Shown here in pieces: positions 10,181 to 21,003 of a stretch of 64,000 nucleotides of DNA. This DNA comes from Brachypterus glaber. Its lineage: Eukaryota > Arthropoda > Insecta > Coleoptera > Kateretidae. The position numbers and the translations under genes are program-made. Location: NCBI GenBank assembly GCA_958510825.1, contig OY294048.1, positions 19,919,589 through 19,983,588 on the forward strand. The letters are read 5' to 3'. Position 1 is the first letter of the stretch. Every line of letters begins with the position of its first letter. Under the pieces are notes generated by a model that made no database searches, was not told the DNA's origin, and saw nothing but the letters and a program-made list of their open reading frames with translations.

Positions 10181-10271
10181 TTTTATATTTTCAGTTTGGG
10201 AACCGTGTATTTCCGATTTCAGTTTTCTGTGACACTCGTTTGACTATCACAGATCCGTGTGCCACACTTCA

Positions 10272-10700
10272 CCTACACTTAATATTAACGTATGTTTACA
10301 TTGCAGCACGCTGAAACTAAAACTAGCAGTTGAACAAAACCAACACTTTAAGTGTACAAATAATGTTAAATAAACTCTGACATATTTGATAAACGTTGAA
10401 ATTAAATCATTTTGCACTTGGTTAAGTGGAAGTTTTCAGGATCAATTGAGTCGAAATAATGAATCTGACATGTATCTAAATTCAATATTAACGTATGTTT
10501 TTCCGATAAAACGAAACCATAACATTTTATCTACAAATATTGTTAAACTCTGACATGTGATTTCGTGAAAATCTGATAAACATCGAAACAAAAAAAATTT
10601 AATTTTGCAAATGCTTAATTGACAAAATCAAGTTAGTCGAAAAAATAAATATGAAAGTTATGTATCGTTTACCCAGTCATTATCACTAAATTTTAATAAG
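10272..10700. repeat. Satellite-like repeat, about two monomers
   Basis: Monomers of roughly 210 bases carry AATATTAACGTATGTTT, ACTCTGACATGTG, a GAAAATCTGATAAAC word and GTCGAAATAATGAATCTGAC. Related pieces lie at 12494-12545, 17040-17185 and 20268-20500. The scattered pieces suggest an array broken up by insertions, or dispersed monomers. Confidence 0.6.
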
Positions 10701-10782
10701 AATTTAACCAAAGAAATGAAATAATTATGACATTTCCTTGGTCAAAGTCTTAGTTAGTTTAGTCTTAATGACTGGGCAACCA
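10672..10782. mobile_element. Short foldback, CCCAGTCATTA ends
   Basis: ACCCAGTCATTA at the left is the inverse of TAATGACTGGGCA at the right. The matching continues inward through AACCAAAGAAATG and its inverse CATTTCCTTGGTC. About 110 bases, non-coding. Confidence 0.6.
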
Positions 10783-10800
10783 ATAACTACATTTTTCTAT

Positions 10801-11833
10801 TTTTTCTATTTTGCGACTCTTATAAGCTCATAATCACATGCATTTTGCGTGTTCTTATAGGCCCATAAGAGGTCTCTACTCTTTTTTCTGTTGGGTTGGC
10901 AACATACAAAAGCCTATCTCTTGACGTTTTGCGTGCAAATGTCAATGTCGATTTAAAGTTTAATTTTTTACAAAATTTTGTGTTTGGGTTATTTTTTACC
11001 GTGTTAAAATTGTGGACTGGTTAATTGCAGTAAAAAAGAAGAAATGACTGTAAAATAATATCAAAATATAATATGTTCTTAGAATTTTAAAAATACTATA
11101 AACTGTAGTGCCAACCCAAAACAAAAATCCCTAAATCAGTCATCAATTTAAATGTAAGTTTTTTTAAATTTCAGAGCAAAATAGAAAAAAATTGTATAAA
11201 GCACTCGTTTCATAACACGTTTTTAGAGCACTAGTACTAGCGGCTCGTTTTGTAAACTTGTACTCGTGCGCTAAAAACGTATGTTATGAAACTCGTACTT
11301 TAATATACTATTTTCTATTTTGTGACTATTATAAGCTCATAATCACACGCATTTTGCGTGTTCTTATAGGCCCTTAAGAGGTTAGTACTTTTTTTTTTGG
11401 GTTGGCAACAGGCTCCTGTCGACAAATGGAGGACGTCTTCCATGCAAATGTCAATATCGCTTTTAAGTTTAGTTTTCTACGATATTGTTTTAAGTTAGTT
11501 TTTACGTGTTAAAATTATGGCTTGGTTACTTGCAGTTAAAAAGAGAAGAGCTGATTAAAAGAGATATTAAAATATCGTTTGTTCTTTGAATTTCAAACAA
11601 TGAGAAAATTGTAATGCCAACCCAAAAGGAAAATCCCTAAATCGGTCATCAATTTAAATTAAAGTTTTTTTTTTATTTTAGAGCAAAATAGAAAAAATTG
11701 CATAAAGCACTCGTTTCATAACACGTTTTTAGCATACGAATACTTTACAAACACGCTGCAAGTGGCTCGTTTTCTAAAGTTGTACTCGTGCGCTAAAAAC
11801 GAGTGTTATGCAACTAGTACTTTAATATACTAA
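10801..11833. repeat. Tandem duplication, two 509-bp units
   Basis: 10801-11309 and 11310-11833 are alike throughout: TTATAAGCTCATAATCACA, TTTTGCGTGTTCTTATAGGC, GGGTTGGCAACA and CATCAATTTAAAT recur in order. Each unit ends in a palindrome of about 105 bases (11198-11303 and 11703-11825), with CACTCGTTTCATAACACG facing GTTATGAAACTCGTAC. The palindrome looks like a MITE that was present before the duplication. No coding. Confidence 0.8.
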
Positions 11834-11849
11834 TTAATAATTATAATTA

Positions 11850-12493
11850 CACAGGTCCACAAAAAAATAAAAGTGGTCTGCGCCATGGATAGGACCATGA
11901 TATCCATATGTATTTTCGCCTGCTGAAACCGAATCTGACCTCAGTTTAGCCCCTACATGTCTGGATTTTTCTCTACAGCCGCACTATTTTACCAAACGGG
12001 AAAAAAGTGACCAAAATTATTTTATTGTATATTTCAGCTTTAAATGATTGGTAAGACATAAAAATATGTTTTTTTTTTTAATTTTTAAATATTTTGCATT
12101 GAAGAATTTAGAGCAGAAAGGAAAAAAACGGGAAAAAATTACCGAAAAATTATTTCATAGTGTATTTCAACTTCTAAATGATTAATTAGTAAGACATAAA
12201 AAAATTGTTTTTTTATTTTTTATATTTTAATAATAAAAAAAAATTCAATGGAAAGTATTAAAAATTTTTTTTTCCTTTTGGCTCTAAATTCTTCAATGAA
12301 AAATATTAAAAAATTAAAGTTGAAATGCACAACAAAATAATTTTGGTCACTTTTTTCCTGTTTGGCACCATAGTGCGACTATAGAGAAAAATGCAGACGT
12401 GTAGGGGCTAAACTGAGATCAAATTCGGTTTCAGCGGGCGAAAATACATATGGTCCTATCATGGCGCAGACCACTTTTTTTTATGGGTTTGTG
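11850..12493. mobile_element. CACTA-like foldback with 3-bp TTA duplication
   Basis: The left end CACAGGTCCACAAAAAAATA and the right end (reverse) CACAAACCCATAAAAAAAAG begin arms of about 320 bases. These contain AAGTGGTCTGCGCCATG, CTGAAACCGAAT and GTGACCAAAATTATTTT on both sides. TTA at 11847-11849 is repeated at 12494-12496. CAC termini with a 3-bp duplication fit the CACTA/EnSpm group. Non-coding, 644 bases. Confidence 0.75.
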
Positions 12494-12726
12494 TTATTAA
12501 CGTATGTATGTATCTGTTGAAACGAAAACTAGATTAGATTAAGATTAGATTAGGATGCTTTATTAATAGGGTGTTCAACAATTAAAAAAAACAAAAATGC
12601 TTGGGATGCCATTTTTTTTACCTAATAAAAAAACGTGTGAAGTTACACAACAATCAGGAAAGAAATTGAGGCTCCGCAAGGCCAACACAAGAAAAAAATT
12701 TCAAAAAAGACGCATCGAAAACATTA

Positions 12727-12855
12727 TATAAAGAACTTTCACTTTCGGGTTTAGACCGTGTTAATGGATTTTCACTTTCCGACGTTTCGTTTGGACTTTT
12801 CGTCTCTGACTACTAGAGACATCTCCATGGATGAATCTAAAATTGTTTCAGATCA
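12727..12855 (-). mobile_element. Penelope 3' UTR fragment with degenerate ribozyme
   Basis: The stretch repeats the UTR of the Penelope element (CTTTCGGGTTTAGACCGTG and GGATTTTCACTTTCCGACG). An 11-base insertion splits the GAAAC region, and CTGAAGA has decayed to a GGAGA word. It is flanked by no detectable coding. Confidence 0.7.
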
Positions 12856-13016
12856 GTTCTTTATATAATATATAATCAGTTCTTTATAATATAAAATTAA
12901 ATAATTTAAAAACGGTTTCACCGATTTTTAAAAATTTAACATCACCATAATCAGAATAAAAAGAGCTTTTAAATGAGCTATTTCATGTCCTATATTACTT
13001 TTTTCTGAATGCCTAT

Positions 13017-13364
13017 TTGTCCAAAATTACAAATTTTAAAATATTTAACTATTTGTGCCCATTATCTAAACTGGATTGTAGGCAACTGTACTTCTACACT
13101 CTCGCAGTGTATGCAAATACTGAAAAAAAAGAAGATATTAAAATTACAAATACAAGAAGGGATAATGTTCTTACTATACCTCAAGCACGTAAGAGTATTG
13201 GACAACAAAGTTCAAAATATCTTACACCAAAGGTTTATAACTCATTACCCCTAGAATTAAAAAACTCAAAATCAAATGCCACATTTAAAAAATTATTAAA
13301 GACTTACCTCAAAGAAACAAATAGAGAAGCTATTACTAAAAGTATTGACATTAAAAATTATTAG
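13017..13364 (+). pseudogene. LINE C-terminal fragment
   Basis: The 115-codon frame ends in the signature seen at the C-terminus of many non-LTR reverse transcriptase proteins. It has NTRRDNVLTIP at about 45-55, then KVYNSLPLELKN near 73-84, FKKLLKTYL near 90-98 and a stop. The neighbouring LINE at 25.6 kb carries the parallel YNKLPRNIRS and KRSVKKYL words, so the comparison is internal to the window. All catalytic parts of the reverse transcriptase are missing. The start codon is not meaningful, and sequence upstream (12860-13008) gives no continuation. Downstream, ATTT-rich repeats and a long AT-rich 3' region lead to an ATT tail at 15045-15073. The element would thus be 5'-truncated, with a piggyBac-like insertion at 13520-14255 in its 3' region. 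The clade is not resolved. Confidence 0.65.
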
Positions 13365-13382
13365 AATACTTACCTAAATACT

Positions 13383-13467
13383 CACCATTTCTTTATTAAT
13401 TTATTTATTTATTAATTTATTTATTTATTAATTTATTTATTTATTAATTTATTTATTTATTAATCTA
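13383..13467. repeat. TTTATTTATTAA microsatellite
   Basis: Repeated units of ATTTATTTATTA follow directly after the LINE fragment's stop codon. Confidence 0.85.
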
Positions 13468-13519
13468 TTATTTGTTTGTTCGTTTTTGTTTAGTTTTTGT
13501 TTATTTTTAACTTATTTAA

Positions 13520-14255
13520 CCTTTTCGCTCCGGGGATTTTTCTTTTAAAATTGACCTCGCATTTTAGCTGAATTTCATGACTTAAATAAATGAACTTCTT
13601 ATGACAAGTCGCCACTCGGAGTGCTGGTCCATATATGGACTACTCCCGGAGAAAAAGTTAAGGCTAATGTAAAAAATTATAAGTGAAGGTTTAAGAGGGC
13701 TTTTCAATGTTTTTGATGTGCTGATTACAATAAAAATAGTAAAAAAATGTCAGAATCATATTCGACCTTGAACTTTGAAGGTCAAATAATGAAAATACGT
13801 ATTTGAGCTTGAAAATTGGTATACCTATGTTTTATGAACCGCTAAATACGATAAAAATAGTAAAAAAAGTTCTTGTCACCTCTTTGAACTTAAAGTTTTA
13901 AGGTCAAAGCATGAAATTGGGTATTAGCGCTTGAAAAATGGCACTTCATAGTCTTACTGTTAGTAAAAAGGTATTCTAGACAGTACGTAGAGCAGAAGTT
14001 TGGATTGAAGTCACTAGATTTTTTTACTAATTTTATCGTATTCAGCGACACATAAAACGTAGGTATACCAATTTTCAATCACAAATACGCATTTTCATTG
14101 TTTGACCTTCAAAGTTAATTTTGAAGATCAAAGAAGTAACCAGGATTTTTTTCAATACTTTTCCTAAATTTAGTGCATTAAGTTAACCTTATGAACATCT
14201 ATTACGTTCGCTTTTCTTGTTGGTCCATACATGGACCAGTCCCGGCGCGAAAAGG
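13520..14255. mobile_element. piggyBac-like non-autonomous element with TTAA duplication
   Basis: CCTTTTCGCTCCGGGGA begins the left end, and the reverse of the right end reads CCTTTTCGCGCCGGGAC. Both are flanked by TTAA (13516-13519 and 14256-14259), the hallmark target of piggyBac elements. The inside is palindromic: CCTTGAACTTTGAAGGTCAAA and CGTATTTG words on the left recur inverted near 14090-14140. A second inward-facing end (CCCGGAGAAAAAGTTAAG, 13646-13663) follows a palindrome, TGGTCCATATATGGACT. No transposase. Confidence 0.8.
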
Positions 14256-14259
14256 TTAA

Positions 14260-15074
14260 TTGTGTTTTTATTTAATTTGTCCTAAATATTGTATTTCATG
14301 TATTTTTAGTATAACCAGTGATTGTCTTTAAATATATTTTATCTGTACATTAATTTTAATCATATATAGTTTTAAATAGTGTTTGTCATTAATATATCTT
14401 TCTATTTTTGTTCTAACCCGTCCTTGTTCTTTTACGTATATGTTATTTGTACATACATCTTAACCAGTGCTTGTCTTTTACATATATGTTTTTTTTTTAC
14501 AAAAGTTTTAACCAGTGCTTGTCTATTTTTATAACCTATTTTATCTCTACATACTGTTTAACTAGTTTGTCCTTTTATGTCATTTTAATTATACAATTAT
14601 TTTAACCAGAATACATGTCCTTCATAAAGTTAGTTTTTATGTTTGTCTTTTTCTTGTTTTTTCTGTTTGTGTATTTAATCATTTATTTTATTCTATTTAT
14701 ATTCTAGTTATTATTATTTATTTATTTTTTTATTATTGTTGTTTTTTTTTTTAATTTATTTATTTTAAATTATTAAAAATATGATTTCGGGGCAAGTTTT
14801 TCAAAAAAGGTTTTCAAAATATTTCACAATTTTTTACTATTTTCAACAATTTTACTATATTGCATTTTCAGCCTTACGACCAAGTTATTGTATATTATTT
14901 ATTTCATAAGTTTTAGTTTTAAGTATTATAATATTATTAAGTATATTTTTTTTACCTAGCACGTACAAATGTTTATACATTTCTGTGTTTCTAGCATATT
15001 TATTGCACCTTATACCTAAGTACTTGTATTTTTTTTTTGTTTGACAATAAATATTATTATTATTATTATTATCT
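14260..15074 (+). mobile_element. LINE 3' region and ATT tail
   Basis: This T-rich, non-coding stretch repeats the word TTAACCAGTGCTTGTC at intervals near 14310, 14460 and 14510. It ends in TTTGACAATAAATATT followed by (ATT)n to 15073, a typical 3' end of insect non-LTR elements. It continues the fragment whose coding end is at 13364. Confidence 0.5.
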
Positions 15075-15239
15075 CGAGATTCGGTACAACAATTTTCGAT
15101 TGCAAATCACCATGTCATTAAGCATGAAGAAACCTTTAAAATTACATGAAACATGTCTTATTTTCTTGGATCCTTAACAACGCTAGCACCTATTGAATTT
15201 TGACAAGTTTTTCATCTTTAAGATTGTTTATTCGTGTTT

Positions 15240-15300
15240 GTTATGTATGAATATTCCGTTTTTATTATGAAATAAAGATATTATTTATTTATTTATTTAT
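15240..15300 (+). repeat. LINE 3' tail with ATTT repeats
   Basis: TATGAAATAAAGATATT followed by ATTTATTTATTT resembles the 3' terminus of a non-LTR retrotransposon. The body upstream is not recognisable. Confidence 0.45.
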
Positions 15301-15306
15301 AATGAA

Positions 15307-15340
<34 letters not shown>

Positions 15341-15375
15341 TTTATTTACCCAACAGTTTGCACCAATTCTAGGGC
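15301..15375 (-). repeat. Opposed LINE 3' tail with AAT repeats
   Basis: (AAT)n at 15309-15341 precedes TATTTATTTACCCAACAG. On the minus strand this reads as a body ending in GGGTAAATAAATATT and an ATT tail. It abuts the plus-strand tail before it, so two retroelement 3' ends appear to meet. Confidence 0.4.
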
Positions 15376-15601
15376 AAAAATACATATATACAATTATATA
15401 TAAAAATATACAAAATAAATAATATATATGGATACATAAATACACAATTTTAACCTATTATTGTAGGTTGTTAGTGTATAAAAGTGAGTTTAGAGAACAC
15501 GCGTTTATATTATATTAAATTATTATTATAAAAGCCAAATCACACAAAAATAAATATAAGTATAGTATGCTTAGTATACATTAAACATAATATTATATCA
15601 C

Positions 15602-17008
15602 TAGACATCGAATTTTAGCGAGTCGTGACGTCAAAATGCATAGCCGGGTACAGTAAGTTAACAAATTCATATTAATTTTATAAAAATGTTTAATATGTTG
15701 CCAAACTACTACATTGCCAAAGAAAATTATTTAAATATAATGAAAATCCCCTAACGTTTTATTTAAGAAGAAAAGAAAATAAACAAAAATAACAATTCTG
15801 AAAATTACGATTTAGTTGGGCTCTTTAATAATCCAAATTTAATTTTATAGTATTGTGGCATGGTGGCTGGGTATTACTTTTACCAAGTGAAAAAAAAAAT
15901 CTGCCTGGCCAATCGTTTTTTATTCGCAATAAAAGGCCACGTGACTTTTATAACTTGTGATCAAATAAGTAAATTAAAATTAATTTTCTACCTTTTTACT
16001 TACTTTAAATATTAAATTGTCCTTGATTCTCATCTCCTTTATGGGTTTTTGTATTCACATGTCTTAAAATATTAGTTTTTCTTTCCCAGGTTAAAAGTTA
16101 AAAAGTCTTTTTTACAAAATATGCAGTGTAAATATTGCCGTCGAACTCTAGTTCTGAATAATCTTCAATCCTTAGTAAGTAATTGTTTTACGAACATTTT
16201 ATTAAGGGATTTAACTAATGAAATGAACGGTGACAAATTAATATTAGATTAGGCCCAATAGGTGTATTAAAAACGGAAAAGTTGGAGCAAAAAAGAAATT
16301 AATTCGCACTGTTAAGAAAAGTCAAACGAAATGACTCAATTTACTTGCAATAAAAACCTTGTGTCCGCATACCCGCAATTCTAACCAATAAAATAACGTA
16401 CATGGTACAGTGTACCATTGGTACACGCTTGAACTTACATCTCACTTATTTCGTCGCACGCATACGGAAACAAGTTTAGAGCTTTTAGATCTCTGCCAAG
16501 TTCATGTCTATAACGAGTTCAAATAGATTTCACCTTCCAGTCAACTCTTCACAAATTCAATAAAACACAACAAGATTTCGTCGGTTTATTTATATTTTAT
16601 TTATAATATGAAACCCAAAACATTTGAGTAAAAATTTCGAAGAAATTAAAAAAAATATTTTTCACAAGTTATAAACGTCACGTGAGCCTTTATTGCGAAT
16701 AGAAAAGGATTGGCCAGGCAGATTTTTTTTAACTTGATAAAATTAATACCCAGCCACCATGTTACAATATTATTATATAAAATTTGTATTATTTAAAAGT
16801 CCAACTAAATCATAATTATCGGATCTGTTATGTTAATAAAATTTTCTTTTACTAAAAACGTTAGGGAATTTTATTAATATTTATATACTTTTCTTTGTAA
16901 ATGTAGTAGTTAGATAATTTTAAAAATTATAATTTTTATAAAATTATTATTAATTTGTTGTACCCGGCTATGGATTTTGACGTCACGACTCGGAAAAATC
17001 CGATCTTA
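15602..17008. mobile_element. Long-TIR element with 8-bp duplication (hAT- or P-like)
   Basis: Arms of about 360 bases (15602-15965 and 16650-17008) are inverse copies. GAGTCGTGACGTCAAAAT, CATAGCCGGGTAC, CTGCCTGGCCAATC and ATTCGCAATAAAAGG-type words mirror each other. TATATCAC occurs at 15594-15601 and 17009-17016, an 8-bp duplication suited to hAT or P superfamilies. The 680-base centre has no open frame that I recognise. It is probably non-autonomous. Confidence 0.75.
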
Positions 17009-17039
17009 TATATCACAGATTAATATTAGACAGAAATTT

Positions 17040-17185
17040 AAAATTTATTAAACAGTTATGTACCTGTAACCATAACTTTTTATGTACAAATAATGTTATA
17101 TGGTTTCATGAAAATCTAAGTGGAAATAATAAATCTGATATGTATCGAAGTTTATTTTTAACATGTATCTATAAGTTATATTCGA
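17040..17185. repeat. Satellite-like monomer fragment
   Basis: It shares AACCATAACTTTTTATGTAC, TAATGTTATATGG and TCTGATATGTATCG words with the monomers at 10272-10700 and 20268-20500. Confidence 0.45.
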
Positions 17186-17369
17186 TATAATTTGCAGTGA
17201 CTAATACCTATGCTGCTCTCGAATAAGGAATTCCGCTTGGACGAACTTACACGAATTTACGCGAATCGCACCCGAATTGATATGATCTTCGCCTTTTACC
17301 ACACTTTCGCAAATGCACATGCACATTATATCGAATATAACGTATAAGTTTATTATTAACTTTATTTAT

Positions 17370-20262
17370 CTGTTAAAGGGTGATTGTGTTCCAAATAGAA
17401 CCCAAGGAAAACTTTGACTTCTTTGATTTGCCCTATTTTTGGCTCAAGTGTGCTATGTTTGTCCAAAAAGAACCTGATTTTTATTCAGATTTTTTTGACA
17501 TTTATTTTTGGAGTTATGGCCTTTAAAGATGACAAAAATGCTCAATTTTTCTAAAACGTATAATTTTTAAACGGCTGTATAACGGTAAGATATAGAGACT
17601 TCAGACAAAGTGTATTTTAAAGTTTGTTAGTTGGAAGTTATTTTAATAATAAAGTAAATTTAAGTTTGGTGACCAATTTTTGGTGACATTTTACTCAAAA
17701 TACGCCATCTGCGATTTTTTTTTAATATATGTTAAACTACAGACATTTATCTAACAGTTACCCAAATTTCAAAATGGGACCGCCATATATTCGTCTATGG
17801 TAATTTTTTAAAAATATAGTAGCAACTCAATTTTTTATTTATTGCTAATATTATGACCACAGTTTGATGTACGTTGTATGTTAACTTTACCTCAAATTTA
17901 AACTAAAATTAACTTTTTTGCAAACGGAATTATAAGTTAATTGATTAATTTTTTTAATATAACTAGCCAAGACACCCGTTTTTCGCACGGAATTTTTAAT
18001 AATTAGATTTTTATTAAAATTAGGCAAGGTATTATTTTTGCATTTTACAGAATGTTTTAGACATTTATAATATTCTATAATTTGTTTAAATAAGCAATTA
18101 ATTATAACTAGCCATATTTTGTAAAGCCTACTATGTTTAATGTCAAAAGAATCTAAAAAAGGCAAATTCTCCTTAAGCATGGATAGCATACGTACGTATG
18201 CTATATAAGCCAAAAATCTGACAAATCGAAGAAGTCTATGTTTAAAATTGATTATTTTGTGTTTCATTTGCCATGGAATGAGCCCAAACGTTTTTAGCTG
18301 GAATGGTTTTTGGTAAATGTTGAGGTGGAGTAAGGGGCTGTCCATATATTACGTAACGCAATTTTTCAAAAAAAATTGACCCCTTCCCCACTGTGTAACA
18401 AACTTTTACACATTTACCAACATCCCCCCCTGTGTAACGCGTAACAATATAAAAATTTGTATTTTTTTTTCTAACATATCTTGATACAGAATTCCGCATA
18501 ATGCAAGACGGTAAAAAGACAGTGTAAAAATGATACATATTTATTATAATAATACATATAGCACTTAATGTACTTAAACGAAAAAATCACTCAAACTTTA
18601 AAAAAATATTCATAATCAATATCACACAGGGAAAAAAATACTAGGTACCTCTTTTTACACTGAGTGTCACATATAACACGTATATTGTTTATGCACAGGT
18701 ACACAAAATAGTACACACATTGGTGTTCTGTGAGACACATTCCGCGTGAAAATGTATCATCGCCGATGATTCATCGGCAAGATCATGCAAGAACAGGGCC
18801 GTAAGATTTTTTTTTTAATATCAATGTCAACAGTTTTTTTTACTGATTACAATATTATTTAAATATGCATAGTTTCGTCAATTTTTGTGTGAAAAGGGGA
18901 GTTATGGGCCACTAAATAGTAATTTATGTTGAAATAAAAATACATCTGCCAAGCTTAGGAAATAAACATTAAATTTATTCAATTCCGTTACGTAACGTTT
19001 ACCTAGCCCCCCCCCTCCCCCCTGTCACAAACTGTAACAATTTCTCTGACCCCCTCCCCCCCTAGGCGCGTTACGTAATATATGAACAGCCCCTAAGGGG
19101 TTCAAAAAAATCCTAGTCGAATTGTTTGAATAAGGAATATATATTTAAAATTTGAAGTCTTTAGCTCAAAGCGTTCTCAAGTTAGAGTGATCACACATTT
19201 TCTTGGACATACAGATATACAGAATAAAATAGAAAGTTTATTAATTGTCTGATAAAAAATACAGAAGGTATAATATACATACACAATATAAAAAGATCAG
19301 GAACAATATGTCATATATAAAAAAAACACATTAAACAGAATAAAAAATTATTAAATTTAAAGAATTAAAATTTAAACTTAAACAGATTGACCGACACACA
19401 AATTTCTATTGGTAAACTATGGTTTTTTGTATATTAAACGACGAAAAAAAAAAATGCTAACGCAGAAGAGAAAAGTAAAATTTAAATTAGATTTTCCATG
19501 CGAAGATTGGGTATTACAGCTAGTACATATGTATATAAACTCAATTTAAGTTTTTTCAAAACATATTATGTAAGTATATTATTATTGCATTAAAAGAACT
19601 GATGTTCGTTTGATTAATTCCTATAACTAAATTCCCGTGCGAAAAACGGGTCCACTGTATGTATACCAGACGTAGTAAAAAATGTTTCAGATAAATATAA
19701 AATAGTTAAATATATCAGCATTTAGATTTCAAAAATACAGGGTAGTATTTTTAAACTCTGCGTTAAAAAGTGGTTGGGAAATAAAATTTTGATTGACATT
19801 TATATCTTTAATATTTTGCCCAAAGCAATCCCATGGTCGTCCCATTGTGAATTTTAGCACATGGTTAGAGAAAGATCTACAAATTATTATATCTTTTTAT
19901 TCAAAAAATCAAAGATGGGGTATTCATCACCAAACATTGGCGACTTTGGTGACCATCACCAAAATCATTAAATTTTACATATTTTTAAAACATATTAAAA
20001 CACAACAAAATGGCTTTAAAATTTTTTTTTTATCTGTATCTTTTAGCGTTACTGAGATAGAGCTGTTTAAAAACAGGCTGTTTTAGTGACTTTTGCATTT
20101 TTGGCCAATTTCAAAAGGCCGTAACTCCATAAATAATGGCCAAAAAAATATGAAAATTATATAAATTCTTATTAAGCATACGTAGAGCAAGTATACCAAA
20201 ATTGATTAAAATCGAAGAAGTCGATGTCCAAAATTGCCCTTTATTTGGCGTGGAATGAGCCT
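17370..20262. repeat. Diverged inverted arms enclosing a TIR element
   Basis: 17370-17690 (GACTTCTTTGATTTGCCC, GGAGTTATGGCCTTTAAAG, TTTGGTGACCA) is a diverged inverse of about 19905-20262. The right side has GGTGACCATCACC, AAAGGCCGTAACTCC and GAAGAAGTCGATGTC, and ends in GGAATGAGCC. A second GGAATGAGCCC end lies at 18275-18285. A further inverted pair uses a CCCGTTTTTCGCACGG word near 17975 and CCCGTGCGAAAAACGGG near 19635. This looks like nested old elements. Open frames in it are not convincing genes. Confidence 0.5.
18334..19094. mobile_element. TAA-flanked TIR element, GGGGCTGTCCATATA ends
   Basis: GGGGCTGTCCATATATTACG begins the left end and its inverse, CGTAATATATGAACAGCCCC, closes the right end. 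TAA at 18331-18333 is repeated at 19095-19097. Subterminal C-rich and GTAACGCGTAAC words are mirrored. A 3-bp TAA duplication fits PIF/Harbinger-type elements. No transposase; 761 bases. Confidence 0.75.
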
Positions 20263-20267
20263 AAAAC

Positions 20268-20500
20268 AAAAACTAGTGCTCGAACGTAACCATAACTTTT
20301 TTTAGACAATAAATGTTAAATAAACTTTGACATGTGGTGAAAATCTGATAAACTTTGAAATGAAATAATTCTAATTTTGCACGCGGTTAAGCGGAAGTTG
20401 TCGAAACCAAGTGAGTCGAAATAATGAATCTGACATGTATCTACGTTTAATATTAACGTATGTTTATCCGTTGAGGCGGAAACTAGCGGTTGAACATGTT
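20268..20500. repeat. Satellite-like monomer, most complete copy
   Basis: It runs from AAACTAGTGCTCGAAC to AAACTAGCGGTTGAAC, giving a period near 209. It contains ACATGTGGTGAAAATC, GCACGCGGTTAAGCGGAAG, GAATCTGACATGTATC and AATATTAACGTATG. It is homologous to 10272-10700. Confidence 0.6.
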
Positions 20501-20714
20501 CCGTTTTCCCAGCCAACTATACTCGTGTTGAATATCAATTGAACCTTCCTGATGATATTGGCTTATCAGTGAGCCTTGCACAACCTAACCCTTTATGGTC
20601 CCTGGTTGGTATTTTTCCGCACTCGTCTAAATTTATGTACGTGCCCAGTCAAAATTAAAAAATGGACTTTTTTAGGATCCCACCCCCAATAAATGTTTAT
20701 TTAGGTCAAAAACT

Positions 20715-21003
20715 AACCCCTATTTATAATACAAGGGCGAAAAGTTAAATTTTTCGATTAAGTAGGTATTTAAAAGCCGAGGGCCGGCCGATAGGGCCAG
20801 CCCGAGGGTAATAAACCTACGAAATCGAAAAATTTAACTTTAACTTTTTAAAGACCAAAAGGTCATATTAATTTATAAATATTACATTAAAGGTAAAGCA
20901 TCTTCTTTTAAAAAGCTTAAAAATAACAAGTTTTAGTTAGCGGGCGAAAAAAACTTTTTGGCCCTAGGGCCACAAAGTTCAACTTTTCGCCCGTAAAATA
21001 TGA
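20715..21003. mobile_element. Short TIR element with GC-rich hairpin
   Basis: The outer ends are ACAAGGGCGAAAAGTTAAA and, inverted, TTCAACTTTTCGCCCGTA. Inside, GTTAAATTTTTCGATTAAG with GTAGGT is mirrored by ACCTACGAAATCGAAAAATT. At the centre lies the unusually GC-rich stretch GCCGAGGGCCGGCC. No coding. Confidence 0.55.

Noticed and set aside
17887..18538. Two overlapping minus-strand frames of 152 and 98 codons
   Set aside because: They lie across inverted-repeat arms and the end of a TAA-flanked TIR element, and show no recognisable domain. The frames are by-products of repeat sequence.
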